DNA of 64,000 nucleotides from Peptoclostridium sp. (GTDB taxonomy: Bacteria > Bacillota > Clostridia > Peptostreptococcales > Peptostreptococcaceae): NCBI RefSeq assembly GCF_009881055.1, contig NZ_WXFG01000017.1, positions 1 through 64,000 on the forward strand. The letters run 5' to 3'. This document shows, piece by piece, positions 53,115 through 62,239 of this stretch. The notes under the pieces are model-generated. The model saw nothing but the letters and a program-made list of their open reading frames with translations, had not been told where the DNA came from and searched no databases. Position 1 is the stretch's first letter. Each line of letters starts with the position of its first letter. The position numbers and the translations under genes were made by a program.

Positions 53115-54384
53115 GAAGGCAGTATTCAAGTTTAAGCCGTTCAGCAGGAAGCAAAAAAAGATACTGACATGGTGGATGGGCGAATCGCCCGCAAGCCATA
53201 TGGACGGCATAATAGCCGACGGTGCCATACGTTCCGGCAAAACTCTTTCGATGTCGCTTTCATTCGTCATGTGGGCAATGGAGGAATTTGAGCAGCAGAA
53301 CTTCGGGATGTGCGGAAAGACGATAGGGTCATTCAGAAGGAACGTCCTGTTTTGGCTCAAGCTCATGCTTAGATCTAGAGGATATAAAGTTCAAGACAAG
53401 CGTGCAGATAACCTCGTGATTATAAGTAAAGGCGGCAAAAGCAACTTTTTCTATATTTTCGGCGGCAAGGACGAAAGGTCGCAAGACTTAATCCAGGGTA
53501 TAACATTGGCTGGCTGCTTCTTTGACGAGGTAGTACTAATGCCTGAAAGTTTCGTTAACCAGGCTACAGGCCGTTGTTCTGTGGAAGGTTCGAAGTGGTT
53601 TTTCAACTGTAACCCCGAAGGGCCTTATCATTGGTTCAAGCTCAATTGGATAGACAGAGCGCAGGAGAAAAACATACTCTACCTGCATTTTACTATGGAC
53701 GACAACCTTTCGCTTTCAGAGAAGATCAAAGAGAGATACCGAAGGATGTATTCGGGGGTATTTTTCCAGCGGTATATACTTGGCCTGTGGGTAGTAGCAG
53801 AGGGAATCATATACGACATGTTCTCAAGGGAGAAACACGTCGTTCCTACAGTTGACAGGGCATACACGCAATACTATGTTGCGATAGACTACGGAACGCA
53901 AAACCCTACAACATTTGGACTGTGGGGCCTTTGCAATGGAATATGGTACAAGGTGAAAGAATATTACTATTCAGGCAGGGATGAGGGCAAGCAAAAGACA
54001 GACAGCGAGTTTGCCGATGATCTCCAGTCTTTTATTGGGGAACTGCCGGTCAAGGCTGTCATAATAGACCCTTCGGCAGCTTCATTCATAGCGGAGCTCA
54101 GAAAGCGAAACATAAAGGTTCAAAAGGCAAAAAACGATGTCTTGGATGGCATAAGATTCATGGCGGCGCTTCTTACAAAAGAACTTATAAAATTCAATGA
54201 CTGTTGCCAGGAGACATTCAAGGAGTTCAGCTCCTATATATGGGATTCAAAGGCATCCGAAAGAGGAGAGGACAAGCCGGTCAAAGAAAACGACCACGCT
54301 CTCGACTCAGATAGGTATTTTTGCTACACAGTAGTCAGAATACCAAGAGCAACGAGAAACTACTCAGGAAAGGGGGCGAGATAG
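53104..54384 (+). CDS. terL: Terminase large subunit, PBSX type
   Basis: The ATPase and nuclease that packages phage DNA. The 426-residue protein has Walker A GAIRSGKT (40-47), Walker B near GCFFDEV (about 140), and the C-terminal RNase H-like nuclease with acidic residues in YVAIDYGTQNP (about 258), IIDPSAASF and ENDHALDSDRY (about 398). ATG 53104 lies inside terS. The portal gene begins on its last base. Confidence 0.96.
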   Translation: MKLRKAVFKFKPFSRKQKKILTWWMGESPASHMDGIIADGAIRSGKTLSMSLSFVMWAMEEFEQQNFGMCGKTIGSFRRNVLFWLKLMLRSRGYKVQDKRADNLVIISKGGKSNFFYIFGGKDERSQDLIQGITLAGCFFDEVVLMPESFVNQATGRCSVEGSKWFFNCNPEGPYHWFKLNWIDRAQEKNILYLHFTMDDNLSLSEKIKERYRRMYSGVFFQRYILGLWVVAEGIIYDMFSREKHVVPTVDRAYTQYYVAIDYGTQNPTTFGLWGLCNGIWYKVKEYYYSGRDEGKQKTDSEFADDLQSFIGELPVKAVIIDPSAASFIAELRKRNIKVQKAKNDVLDGIRFMAALLTKELIKFNDCCQETFKEFSSYIWDSKASERGEDKPVKENDHALDSDRYFCYTVVRIPRATRNYSGKGAR

Positions 54385-55784
54385 TGCTAGAAATAATAAG
54401 GCAGGAGCTCGAAGGGCTTTATGGAGATGAGGTCCTGCGAGATATGAGCGAGATAATTTCGCTATACGAATTTTACGAGGGCAAAGGGCAGGACTGGACT
54501 ATCCCGGCAGACCTCGACTATAAGCCAACGAAAAAGAAAACGAACTGGACTAAAAAGCTTATCAAGGAAGAAGCTCGCTTCCTCTTTGGGAAAACTCCTG
54601 AATTCAAGATAGTGTCAGAAAACGAGGAAGGCGCACAGGTAGTACAGGAGTATGTAAATAAGGTTCTCAAGGACGGATTGTTTTCAGATAAGCTTGTTAA
54701 AGGCGCAAGAGACTGCTTTGTTGGAAAGAGAGTTGCATTGAAGCTCTCAGGGGGAGCAGGCCAGCCAATCAAGGTTCATTTCAAGCCTAGTCTTGAGTTT
54801 GTGTTTGAGCCTCAGGACGAAGATGTGGATGAGCTTCAGTCTATAGTGTTCTTCTACCATATGAATCAAGCGGAGGACAAGAGCAAGCAGCGCATCTGGA
54901 AGCAAAGGTATCACATGGACAATGCAAGGTGCATACTCAATGAGGGGATATATGACGGCTACGGTAGGGTTGTAGAGGAGAGATTCGCGGACTACGACAC
55001 AGGCCTTTCATTCATTCCCGCATACGTCATAATAAACGATGGCCTCACGGGAGACCTCAAGGGCGAATCAGATGTCACGGAGCTCATGGACAACCAGAAG
55101 GCGTTCAATAGGCTTTCGAGCGATGATGTCGATGCTCTGCGGTTCAACATGTTCCCTCAGACAGTTGCAACAAACGCTTCAGAGGACAGCCTGAAGTATA
55201 TCAAGATAGCTCCAGGGGCGCTCATAGACCTTCAGCAGGCAATCGAGGCAAATGGCAACGTAGACATGAAGAAGCTAGAAAGCCAGTTCAGCTATGGCGA
55301 CAAACTGGAAAAGACATTGTCCAGAGCGGTCACAGAAATGCATGAGGTGCTGAACGTGCCGAGGCTTAACCTTGATGAGCTCAAGGGCATCATGACTTCA
55401 GGCAAATCCATGAAGGCTCTGTATTGGCAGCTTGTGACTAGATGCGAAGAAAAATATACGTCTTGGAGGCCGGCTCTTGAGTGGATGGCGTGGGCAATCA
55501 TAGAAATGACGAAAGCCTACAAGCTCGAAAGCTTGCCGGAGTTGCCGGACATGGCTATCCAAGTAGAGAACATATATCCATTGCTTGAGGATGAGCAGGA
55601 CGAAAAGCTTCTCGACATGCAATCAATCAACACGCAGGCTATGAGCAAGAAAACATACCTGAAGAAATGGAATCCGGGCATGGATGATAAGCAGGCTGAA
55701 GAAGAGCTAAAGCAGATAGCGCTTGAGAAGAACCTTCTTGAAGATTCGTACATGAAAGGACTTGACGAGGGAGCTGGTGAGTAA
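54384..55784 (+). CDS. Portal protein, SPP1 gp6 type
   Basis: Forms the dodecameric DNA entry ring of the head. The 466-residue protein starts at GTG 54384, behind GGGGGCGAG and sharing a base with the terL stop. It shows the SPP1-type pattern: YEFYEGKGQDW near the start, KKTNWTKKLIKEEARFLFGKTPEF, and DVTELMDNQKAFNRLSSDD in the stem region. Confidence 0.93.
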   Translation: MLEIIRQELEGLYGDEVLRDMSEIISLYEFYEGKGQDWTIPADLDYKPTKKKTNWTKKLIKEEARFLFGKTPEFKIVSENEEGAQVVQEYVNKVLKDGLFSDKLVKGARDCFVGKRVALKLSGGAGQPIKVHFKPSLEFVFEPQDEDVDELQSIVFFYHMNQAEDKSKQRIWKQRYHMDNARCILNEGIYDGYGRVVEERFADYDTGLSFIPAYVIINDGLTGDLKGESDVTELMDNQKAFNRLSSDDVDALRFNMFPQTVATNASEDSLKYIKIAPGALIDLQQAIEANGNVDMKKLESQFSYGDKLEKTLSRAVTEMHEVLNVPRLNLDELKGIMTSGKSMKALYWQLVTRCEEKYTSWRPALEWMAWAIIEMTKAYKLESLPELPDMAIQVENIYPLLEDEQDEKLLDMQSINTQAMSKKTYLKKWNPGMDDKQAEEELKQIALEKNLLEDSYMKGLDEGAGE

Positions 55785-57286
55785 TGGCCAGCAAAAGATA
55801 CAAGGAACTTATGAAACAAGCCCAGAGCGAAAGAACAAGGCTCACAAGGGCGATTCATAATGAGATAAATGAAATATTCAAGGATGTTTCGAAATCGCTT
55901 GAGAGGAAAGCTGTGGGCGCAAAAAGGGCAAGTCTAACTGAGCGCTTCATGCTCGACTACAAGAAAGCAATAGATGCAGAACTGAAGGAAGTCAGAAAAC
56001 AGCTCTACTCGAAAAATAAGAAGGTAATAGAGGATGCAGCAAACGCTGCAGTAAAGTCGCAGTTGTCATTCCTTGAAGAAATAGACGTAAAGTACAGCTT
56101 AGGACTTGGCGAAACGTTCAGAGACGCTTTTTCAAGAGTGCCAAAAGACGCCATGAACGAAATACTCTCGGGCAATATGTACAAGGACCGCATGGGTCTG
56201 TCAGAGAGGATATGGGCAGACACAAAGGGCATGGAAAAGGACATAGATTACATCATAGCTAGAGGCATAGCAGAGAAGAAATCAGCTTACGACTTAGCAA
56301 AAGATCTTGAGGTGTATCTGGATCCAGAAGCCAAGAAGGATTGGGAGTGGTCGAATGTCTACCCGAATACTAGAAAGCAGATAGACTACAACGCCCAGAG
56401 GATGGCGAGAACGAGCATAAATCATGCCTTTTTCAACACCAACATGAAAAGCTATGCTAAGAACCCGTTTGTCGAAGGGGTAGAGTGGATGCTGTCCAAC
56501 TCTCATTACGAGAGACAGATAAAACCTTTTGGCCCCGACGTTTGCGACGAGTACGCAAAGCATGATGAGGGTTTAGGAACAGGAATATTCCCGGTGGACA
56601 AAGTGCCACTTCCGCATCCGATGTGCCTATGCACGCAGGCAGCATACATACCCAAAGACTTTGACGAAATAGGCGAAGAGTTAGGGCGGTGGGTAAGAGG
56701 TGAAAGCAACCCAACGCTTGATGGATGGTATGGCGAATTTGGCAGAGAGTTTGCAGGAGGCGGGAAACAAGATGGCGACATCTACAAGTTCAGAAAGAGG
56801 GAATCCTATGCGGATTGGTTCGACAAGCGCAACGACAGTTACAAGAAGGCTGTCCTGGGAACCCATAAATACTATTTGCATAAAGCGGGAGTTTTCAAAG
56901 ATAGCTACTTTGATATGCCATGGTCTGAGTTGAACACAGAAAAGAATAGGATTATAGTGGCTAGAGAAAAGACTTTAGCTGAAGGACCTAAATGGAAGAG
57001 TGGTAAGCTAGAGCAACACGTATCCACAAGAAGGATAAGAAAACACATACCAGATAACTGGACAGCCCAGGATTACAATGACAAAATACTGGGTATCATT
57101 GATAACAAGGAAGCCGATGTGTATAGATATCTTGATAAGTACGTTGTTTTCAGTGATGGCGAGTGGATAGTAATGATGTCTCAGGAAGGAACTATGGAAA
57201 CAGCATTCCCTCCCGAAAAATTCGATAACTATGTGAATAAGGGAAAGGGATATGAGTTGCTTGGCAAGCTAAAGGAGATGTATTGA
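55784..57286 (+). CDS. Phage minor head protein (Mu F/SPP1 gp7 type) with C-terminal nuclease-like domain
   Basis: Residues about 1-295 are the minor head protein: helical start, NAQRMARTSINHAFFNT, and the signature DVCDEYAKH...VDKVPLPHPMCLC (253-283). Instead of ending there, the 500-residue protein continues. Residues about 405-500 (QHVSTRRIRKH at 411-421, YNDKILGIID, then YVVFSDGEWIVMM and METAFPPEKFDNYV) resemble the Barnase-EndoU-ColicinE5/D-RelE (BECR) RNase fold known as C-terminal fusions to phage head proteins. His412, Arg416 and His421 are candidate active-site residues. A small gene follows one base after the stop and may encode its immunity protein. Confidence 0.85.
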   Translation: MASKRYKELMKQAQSERTRLTRAIHNEINEIFKDVSKSLERKAVGAKRASLTERFMLDYKKAIDAELKEVRKQLYSKNKKVIEDAANAAVKSQLSFLEEIDVKYSLGLGETFRDAFSRVPKDAMNEILSGNMYKDRMGLSERIWADTKGMEKDIDYIIARGIAEKKSAYDLAKDLEVYLDPEAKKDWEWSNVYPNTRKQIDYNAQRMARTSINHAFFNTNMKSYAKNPFVEGVEWMLSNSHYERQIKPFGPDVCDEYAKHDEGLGTGIFPVDKVPLPHPMCLCTQAAYIPKDFDEIGEELGRWVRGESNPTLDGWYGEFGREFAGGGKQDGDIYKFRKRESYADWFDKRNDSYKKAVLGTHKYYLHKAGVFKDSYFDMPWSELNTEKNRIIVAREKTLAEGPKWKSGKLEQHVSTRRIRKHIPDNWTAQDYNDKILGIIDNKEADVYRYLDKYVVFSDGEWIVMMSQEGTMETAFPPEKFDNYVNKGKGYELLGKLKEMY

Positions 57287-57287
57287 T

Positions 57288-57557
57288 GTGGAAATAAGGC
57301 GAGAAGTAATTTCGTACATCGGAGGGATTAAAGACTTTGAAAAAGTAAGCCCATTTGAACTTGTAGACACTTTGATGGTTAGGGATGAACTTGAAAAAAT
57401 CATATCAGAGTTAAACAGCGAAGAGCTTCGCAGGGTTGAGGAAGCAGACGATGAGCTTAAATCAAAAGGCGAACTAGCTCATAAACATTTGATGAAAATC
57501 GAATATAAAACTCACAAAGAGCCAAAAGAAAATTGGTGGTGGCATGTGGGAGAGTAA
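57288..57557 (+). CDS. 89-residue protein directly behind the minor head/toxin gene, possible immunity protein
   Basis: GTG 57288 follows AAGGAG one base after the preceding stop. The product is acidic and mostly helical (VSPFELVDTLMVRDELEKIISELNSEELRRVEEADDELK) with a Trp-rich end. Acidic small proteins encoded right after a basic toxin domain are often immunity proteins; I infer this only from position and charge. No family recognised. Confidence 0.6.
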   Translation: MEIRREVISYIGGIKDFEKVSPFELVDTLMVRDELEKIISELNSEELRRVEEADDELKSKGELAHKHLMKIEYKTHKEPKENWWWHVGE

Positions 57558-57568
57558 GGAGTGATAGC

Positions 57569-57949
57569 GTGGAACTGGATATCAAACATCAAGTGCTGTT
57601 TGCAATATACTCAGAGTATCAAAAAGACATACCTAATATGCAGAATGTCAATTTCAAAAGCTTGGATATGGACAGCCTTGCATTCAGAGTTGCATTGCTG
57701 AAGCTCCAAAATGAGGGGCTGATTGACGGCCTTGTGACATGTCCTCCGGGGACGAGGCTTGCAGAAAAGGTTAAGGCGCTGTTGATGGAAGGTGTAATGC
57801 CAACAAGAGAAGGTATCGAGTATGTTGAGAGAAAGCTTGAGGTGGCAAGAGACCTTTCGGGGCGCGAGAAACTCAAGCTAGTATCCGATAAGCTTGGGAG
57901 ACTAGGCTACGAGATTCTGAAAGAGTTTGTAGCAGCACAATTCAAATGA
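57569..57949 (+). CDS. YjcQ-like phage protein
   Basis: A 126-residue protein with winged-helix-like pattern (LAFRVALLKLQNEGLIDGLV..., TREGIEYVERKLE), resembling the YjcQ family of phage-associated proteins. GTG 57569 follows AAGGAGTG; an open frame from 57533 overlaps the previous gene without a site. It lies between head genes with its own terminator behind it. Confidence 0.6.
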   Translation: MELDIKHQVLFAIYSEYQKDIPNMQNVNFKSLDMDSLAFRVALLKLQNEGLIDGLVTCPPGTRLAEKVKALLMEGVMPTREGIEYVERKLEVARDLSGREKLKLVSDKLGRLGYEILKEFVAAQFK

Positions 57950-57952
57950 TGA

Positions 57953-57983
57953 CAAGGCACTTTCGAATGAAGGTGTCTTTTTT
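57953..57983 (+). terminator. Intrinsic terminator
   Basis: AAGGCACTTTC, loop GAAT, GAAGGTGTCTT with two mismatches, then TTTTTT. Confidence 0.8.
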
Positions 57984-58077
57984 ATCGCCTTCTAAAAGTT
58001 CAGGCGTAAAAGAGAAGTATTCTATCGTGGTACACTGGCACGTTAAAAAGTGAAAATAGACTATTGGAGGTAATGGA

Positions 58078-58689
58078 ATGAACTGGCTTAAAGAACTACT
58101 TGAGAGACTAGGGCTTGCAGACAAATTTGAGGATATAAGAGCAGCGGTTGAAGCAAATTATAAGGGATATGTGCCGAAAGAGCGTTTCGATGAAGTAAAC
58201 GATCAGAAGAAGGAATACAAGAAGATGCTTGATGAAAGGACTACCCAGCTTGAAGAACTCAAAGGCAAAGCCCAAGGCAACGAGGAACTGCTAAACAAAA
58301 TCAAGGAGCTTGAAGGCGCTAACACAAAGACTGCAGCGGACTATGAAAAGAAAATAGCCGATCAGTCTTTTTCTTTTGCACTCGAAAGCGCCTTGAAGGA
58401 TGGGAAAGTCAAGAATACCAAAGCTGTAAAAGCTCTGCTTGACCTTGAAGGCATTAAGCTTGACGGGGATAAGCTGACAGGCCTTGATGAGCAGATATCC
58501 AAGCTTAAGGAATCTGACTCATATCTGTTTGAAGTTGAGAATGCCGGCGGCACAGGTGGCGCAGGGAACTTCGGCAGGAATAATGGAAAAACAGGAGTAA
58601 CAAAAGAGCAATTCGGCAAAATGAGCTACAACGAGAGAGTGAGTCTCTATAATGAGAATCCAGAGCTGTACAAACAATTAAACGACTAG
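58078..58689 (+). CDS. Phage scaffolding protein (GP20 type)
   Basis: Guides head assembly and is then removed. The 203-residue protein is coiled-coil-rich from about 30 to 100 (YVPKERFDEVNDQKKEYKKMLDERTTQLEELK), has the ALESALKDGKVKNTKAVKALLDLEGI segment, and a Gly/Asn-rich C-terminal region typical of scaffolds before capsid genes. ATG 58078 follows GGAGG. Confidence 0.9.
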   Translation: MNWLKELLERLGLADKFEDIRAAVEANYKGYVPKERFDEVNDQKKEYKKMLDERTTQLEELKGKAQGNEELLNKIKELEGANTKTAADYEKKIADQSFSFALESALKDGKVKNTKAVKALLDLEGIKLDGDKLTGLDEQISKLKESDSYLFEVENAGGTGGAGNFGRNNGKTGVTKEQFGKMSYNERVSLYNENPELYKQLND

Positions 58690-58700
58690 GGGGAATTTAA

Positions 58701-59573
58701 ATGAGTAAACTATTTAATATTAAACTACAGCTGTTCGCCACAGGAACAACTGCGTTAACGAACATGGTGAATCCGCAGGTTATGGCGGATATGGTATCGG
58801 CAGAGTTGCCAAGCAAGCTTAAATTTGCACCAATAGCGAGTGTAGACACTACGCTTCAAGGGCAGCCAGGAACAACGATAACAATCCCGGCATACAACTA
58901 CGTGGGTGAGGCTGACGACCTTACAGAGGGCGTTGCAATGGGTACGGTGGTTCTTGAAACTACTACAAAGACGGCTACCATAAAAGAGGCCGGTAAAGCG
59001 GTGGAGATAACAGACAAAGCCGTGAACTCGGGATATGGAGACCCGCTAGGGGAAGCTAAGAACCAGATAGTCATGTCCATAAACGACAAAATAGATTCCG
59101 ATTGCGTGACAGCACTTGCGGCGGCAACTCTTACTCATGACATATCCGCGGAAGTTACTAACAACTTCATAACCTACACTGCAGTTGTAGATGCGGTGGA
59201 TAAGTTCCAGGAGGAAGACGACGAAGCTAGGATACTATTTATACATCCGAGCCAAAAGACTAGGCTTAGAAAAGACGAGAACTTTATAAGGGCTTCAGAT
59301 CTTGGGGACAATGTGCTCCTAAAAGGAACGATTGGGGAACTGGCTGGATGCCAGGTGGTTGCGTCAAACAAAGTGCCATACGATGATGTAACTGGAAAAT
59401 ACACAAATCTTATAGTTAAGCCAGGGGCGCTTGCTATATACCTGAAGGCAAAGGCTAACATAGAGGACGATAGGGATATTCTAAAGAGAACTACTGTCCT
59501 AGCGGCTTCGGAATACTATGTGGCGGCTCTAGCTAACCCAAGCAAGGTAGTCAAGTTTATCTGCAAAAACTAA
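58701..59573 (+). CDS. Major capsid protein (N4 gp56 type)
   Basis: A 290-residue capsid subunit. The start (FNIKLQLFATGTTALTNMVNPQVMADMVSAELPSKLKFAPIA) and the middle (TKTATIKEAGKAVEITDKAVNSGYGDPLGEAKNQI) match the N4-gp56/HK97-fold capsid group common in phages of Bacillota. It follows the scaffold by 12 bases behind GGGGGAA. Confidence 0.93.
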   Translation: MSKLFNIKLQLFATGTTALTNMVNPQVMADMVSAELPSKLKFAPIASVDTTLQGQPGTTITIPAYNYVGEADDLTEGVAMGTVVLETTTKTATIKEAGKAVEITDKAVNSGYGDPLGEAKNQIVMSINDKIDSDCVTALAAATLTHDISAEVTNNFITYTAVVDAVDKFQEEDDEARILFIHPSQKTRLRKDENFIRASDLGDNVLLKGTIGELAGCQVVASNKVPYDDVTGKYTNLIVKPGALAIYLKAKANIEDDRDILKRTTVLAASEYYVAALANPSKVVKFICKN

Positions 59574-59578
59574 ATTAA

Positions 59579-59606
59579 AGCAGGGCTAGTCCCTGCTTTT
59601 TCTTTT
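59579..59606 (+). terminator. Intrinsic terminator after the capsid gene
   Basis: AAGCAGGG-CTAG-TCCCTGCTT followed by TTTCTTTTT. It may reduce expression of the connector genes relative to capsid. Confidence 0.85.
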
Positions 59607-59625
59607 TGACGGAGGTGATCAAGAA

Positions 59626-59769
59626 GTGCTTTTGAGAAGATACCACAATAAAGAAGACGCGCCTCAAGAAACCGCGACAGAAGTAAAGATTGAAAGCAAG
59701 TTAACAAAGGCTGTGCCTGATAGCAGCTCATCTAAGAAGCCTGCTAAAAAGGCGGATGATGCCAAGTGA
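59626..59769 (+). CDS. 47-residue Lys/Ser-rich phage head protein
   Basis: GTG 59626 follows GGAGGTGATC. The product has an Arg-rich start (LLRRYHNK) and a low-complexity Ser/Lys/Ala tail. Small genes of this kind sit between capsid and connector genes in related phages. It overlaps the next gene by four bases (GTGA). Confidence 0.6.
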   Translation: MLLRRYHNKEDAPQETATEVKIESKLTKAVPDSSSSKKPAKKADDAK

Positions 59770-60155
59770 GAATCCTAACTGACGAGCAAAAGATTAGTGC
59801 TATTGCATATATCAAATTCAAGCTGTTGGAGGACAAATGGCCGTTCTTTACTGATGCGCAAATTGCAATGCTCTTGGAAAGTAACCTAAATGCTCAGGAC
59901 CTTGCGGTATATGAGGGTCTGGTGGCTAAAAGTAGAGTGGACAGCATAGAGCTTCCAGGAGGACTTAAGAAGCCATCAAATCGTGAATACTGGCTTTCCA
60001 TAGCTGGAGAGATGAGAAGAAAGATAGCAGCTGCTATAGAGGCAGGAGCATATGCTGATATAATCACGGAAATGGAAGCGACGGGTCTTATGGATGTGTT
60101 CCGGACGTCTAATGGAGGCGGATTCTACTCGATGATGAGGGTGGATGAAATATGA
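59766..60155 (+). CDS. Head-tail connector (adaptor) protein
   Basis: A 129-residue protein in the position of the gp6/gp15-type adaptor that sits under the portal. It contains helical segments (FFTDAQIAMLLESNLNAQDLAVYEGLVAKSRVDSIELPGGLKKP). Assigned from position and pattern. It overlaps its neighbours by four bases at both ends. Confidence 0.65.
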   Translation: MRILTDEQKISAIAYIKFKLLEDKWPFFTDAQIAMLLESNLNAQDLAVYEGLVAKSRVDSIELPGGLKKPSNREYWLSIAGEMRRKIAAAIEAGAYADIITEMEATGLMDVFRTSNGGGFYSMMRVDEI

Positions 60156-60514
60156 ACGTAGAACAAATATCAGCACAGGAAATCAAAGCTATAATCAAAG
60201 AAGTTGGCGGGCTTGTGAGTGTCCTCAGGAATGGCGAAAATGAGTTTGGCGAGCCTGTAGAGAGTCCATTCGGGATTATCATTGCAGGTTATTTTTATAA
60301 GCAGGACAAGTACATGGGAATCAAAATAGACACTGCTGGCTCGACTGTAAAGGCAGCGGGTGAAGCAGCGTATAGGCTTCTGACGGGGGTTGACGATGAT
60401 ACGTTGCAGATTCAGTCGGGAGATTATTTTGAGTACAACGGCATCCAGTACAAGATTACCGACCTCGGTAAGTTTGAAAATGCTTATTTCAACATGTCAC
60501 TGGAGGTGATGTAG
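60152..60514 (+). CDS. Head closure-like protein
   Basis: A 120-residue, beta-rich protein (LQIQSGDYFEYNGIQYKITDLGKFENAYFNMSLEVM) in the position of the stopper/head-closure protein. The assignment is by gene order; its end (ITDL...FNMSLEVM) fits the type. Confidence 0.6.
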   Translation: MNVEQISAQEIKAIIKEVGGLVSVLRNGENEFGEPVESPFGIIIAGYFYKQDKYMGIKIDTAGSTVKAAGEAAYRLLTGVDDDTLQIQSGDYFEYNGIQYKITDLGKFENAYFNMSLEVM

Positions 60515-60859
60515 ATGGGGTTAAAACTTGATACATCAGGCCTGCTTAAAGGGCTTGGAGAGGCTGACATTAAAATGAAGGCTGCTGTAGGTGTGTATTG
60601 TGACGCCGCAGGCAAGAAGCTGGAGAGGGAAGCAAAGGCAAACAGGCCTTGGACAGACAGGCAGCCACTAGCGAGGCCAACTATTAAAGGTGGCAAGGAG
60701 TGGCAAGGTTCAAAATGTAGGGTATTCGTTAGCGGCAATACGGATTACTTTGAATACCTTGAATTTGCTCACGAGAAGAAATACGCGATTCTATGGCCTA
60801 CCATTCAAGCTAACAGCAAGAAGATGCTTGAAGGCATGCACAAGATACTTGAAAAGTAG
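60515..60859 (+). CDS. HK97 gp10-like / neck protein
   Basis: A 114-residue protein: DAAGKKLEREAKANRPWTDRQPLARPTIKGG followed by VSGNTDYFEYLEFAHEKKYAILWPTIQAN, the pattern of HK97 gp10-type neck proteins. The start abuts the previous stop. Confidence 0.8.
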   Translation: MGLKLDTSGLLKGLGEADIKMKAAVGVYCDAAGKKLEREAKANRPWTDRQPLARPTIKGGKEWQGSKCRVFVSGNTDYFEYLEFAHEKKYAILWPTIQANSKKMLEGMHKILEK

Positions 60860-60867
60860 GTGGCAAC

Positions 60868-61209
60868 ATGTGGAAGAAGATATATTTGCATCTCAAGGCT
60901 AAAGGTTTTGCGGTGTATAGCCCAGGACAGCATACAGGGCTTTGCGCGAGCTCTTATGTGGTTCTCAAGGACTCAGGCTCCAATGCTTTTGCAGGTACAA
61001 ACCAAGTAGGCTATGCGCTCATGGATGTAATAATATACCACCCTGCAGGCAAATATAGCACGCTGGGCGATTATGTGAAAAGCATCCGCAGCGCCATGAA
61101 GGAAATACCTGAGGCAAGATTCACAGGCTACGAAACGCCAGTGCTGATGGAAGAAGAAAAGCAGGGTTACACGACTAGCCTGCAATATCAAATACTTAAG
61201 AAAATATAG
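60868..61209 (+). CDS. Tail terminator-like minor capsid protein
   Basis: A 113-residue protein between gp10-like and tail tube genes, the usual place of the tail terminator. SYVVLKDSGSNAF and YALMDVIIYHP with LGDYVKSIRSAMKEIPEARFTGYETPVLMEEEK are consistent with this group. Assigned mainly by order. Confidence 0.65.
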   Translation: MWKKIYLHLKAKGFAVYSPGQHTGLCASSYVVLKDSGSNAFAGTNQVGYALMDVIIYHPAGKYSTLGDYVKSIRSAMKEIPEARFTGYETPVLMEEEKQGYTTSLQYQILKKI

Positions 61210-61221
61210 GAGGTAATGCCG

Positions 61222-61785
61222 ATGGCTGCAATAAATTTGACAGGAAAACCCCTTGTCAACGTGGTAAGGGTGGAAGTTATTACAGAGGAAACCACGCCAA
61301 AGACATATAGAATGGGCACAAGCGACAAGGCTACTGCTAAACCAAAGATATCTCAGGGGAAAGAGGAGATACTCAGAGTAAAAAATCAAATACTAGGCCT
61401 CGACAGGACGGAGGACATAGTTGTTGGATATGACTTGGATCTTGAGTCAGCGGTTATGTTACCGGAACTTTTTGCTTTGATAGATGGAGGAACACTTACA
61501 TTCGATCCTGTAGAAACAACCAAAGTGACAAAATACGAAGCTCCAACTCAAGGAGTGGCGGTATCGAGAACCCCGTTCACATTGAACATTTTCACAGAGG
61601 AGAAGGATACTGACGGCAGCGTACTTGGATATGCCCAGTTTGCATTCAAGCACTGCAAGGGCAAGCCGGTTGATTACCAGTTTGAAGATGGCAAGTTCAC
61701 AGCCTCAAAACTCGCAATGGAGTCAAGAGCCAAAAAGAACGAAAAGCCAGTAGCAATCGACTTTTTAGACACGCTACCAGCATAA
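61222..61785 (+). CDS. Major tail (tube) protein
   Basis: A 187-residue, beta-rich protein with PVETTKVTKYEAPTQGV and VLGYAQFAFKHCKGKPVDYQFEDGKFTASKLAMESRAKKNEKP, a pattern of phage tail tube proteins. ATG 61222 has better spacing from GGAGG than ATG 61216. Confidence 0.82.
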   Translation: MAAINLTGKPLVNVVRVEVITEETTPKTYRMGTSDKATAKPKISQGKEEILRVKNQILGLDRTEDIVVGYDLDLESAVMLPELFALIDGGTLTFDPVETTKVTKYEAPTQGVAVSRTPFTLNIFTEEKDTDGSVLGYAQFAFKHCKGKPVDYQFEDGKFTASKLAMESRAKKNEKPVAIDFLDTLPA

Positions 61786-61801
61786 TAGGAGGAATTAATA
61801 T

Positions 61802-62239
61802 ATGAGTACAGCACTTAAAATAACTAGCTTAGGCGAACTGAAAAAGAAAGCGCTGGGTTGCATGGAGCAACTCCCAGGGTGGGACGATGAACCGTTCATA
61901 GCAAGATTGAAAAGGCCTTCCCTGCTGGGTCTTGCGTCAAAAGGCAAGATACCAAATTCAATGCTGGGAAGCGCACAGAAAGTATTCAGCAAGGGCGTGA
62001 GCGGCGATGTGGACATCAAAGAGGTGTACAGCATAGCGAGAATTATAGCCGAGGAATCCCTTGCAGAGCCAACTGTGGAGCAAATAGAGGAAGCGGGCTT
62101 AGAGCTAACAGATGAGCAGCTAATGGCGATAATAAGCTATACGCAAGCGGGGTCCGCAGGGCTTGAAAGGTTTCGTCCAAAGCAAGCAGATAGTGAGGAT
62201 ACTGGATCAAAGCAAGATGTACAACGAAAAGCCGAGTAG
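61802..62239 (+). CDS. Tail assembly chaperone
   Basis: A 145-residue protein between the tail tube and tape measure genes, the place of the tail assembly chaperone. Segments EPFIARLKRPSLLGLASKGKIPNSML and IAEESLAEPTVEQIEEAGLELTDEQLMAIISYTQAG are typical. It overlaps the next gene, as in phages that make a frameshifted second chaperone. Confidence 0.75.
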   Translation: MSTALKITSLGELKKKALGCMEQLPGWDDEPFIARLKRPSLLGLASKGKIPNSMLGSAQKVFSKGVSGDVDIKEVYSIARIIAEESLAEPTVEQIEEAGLELTDEQLMAIISYTQAGSAGLERFRPKQADSEDTGSKQDVQRKAE

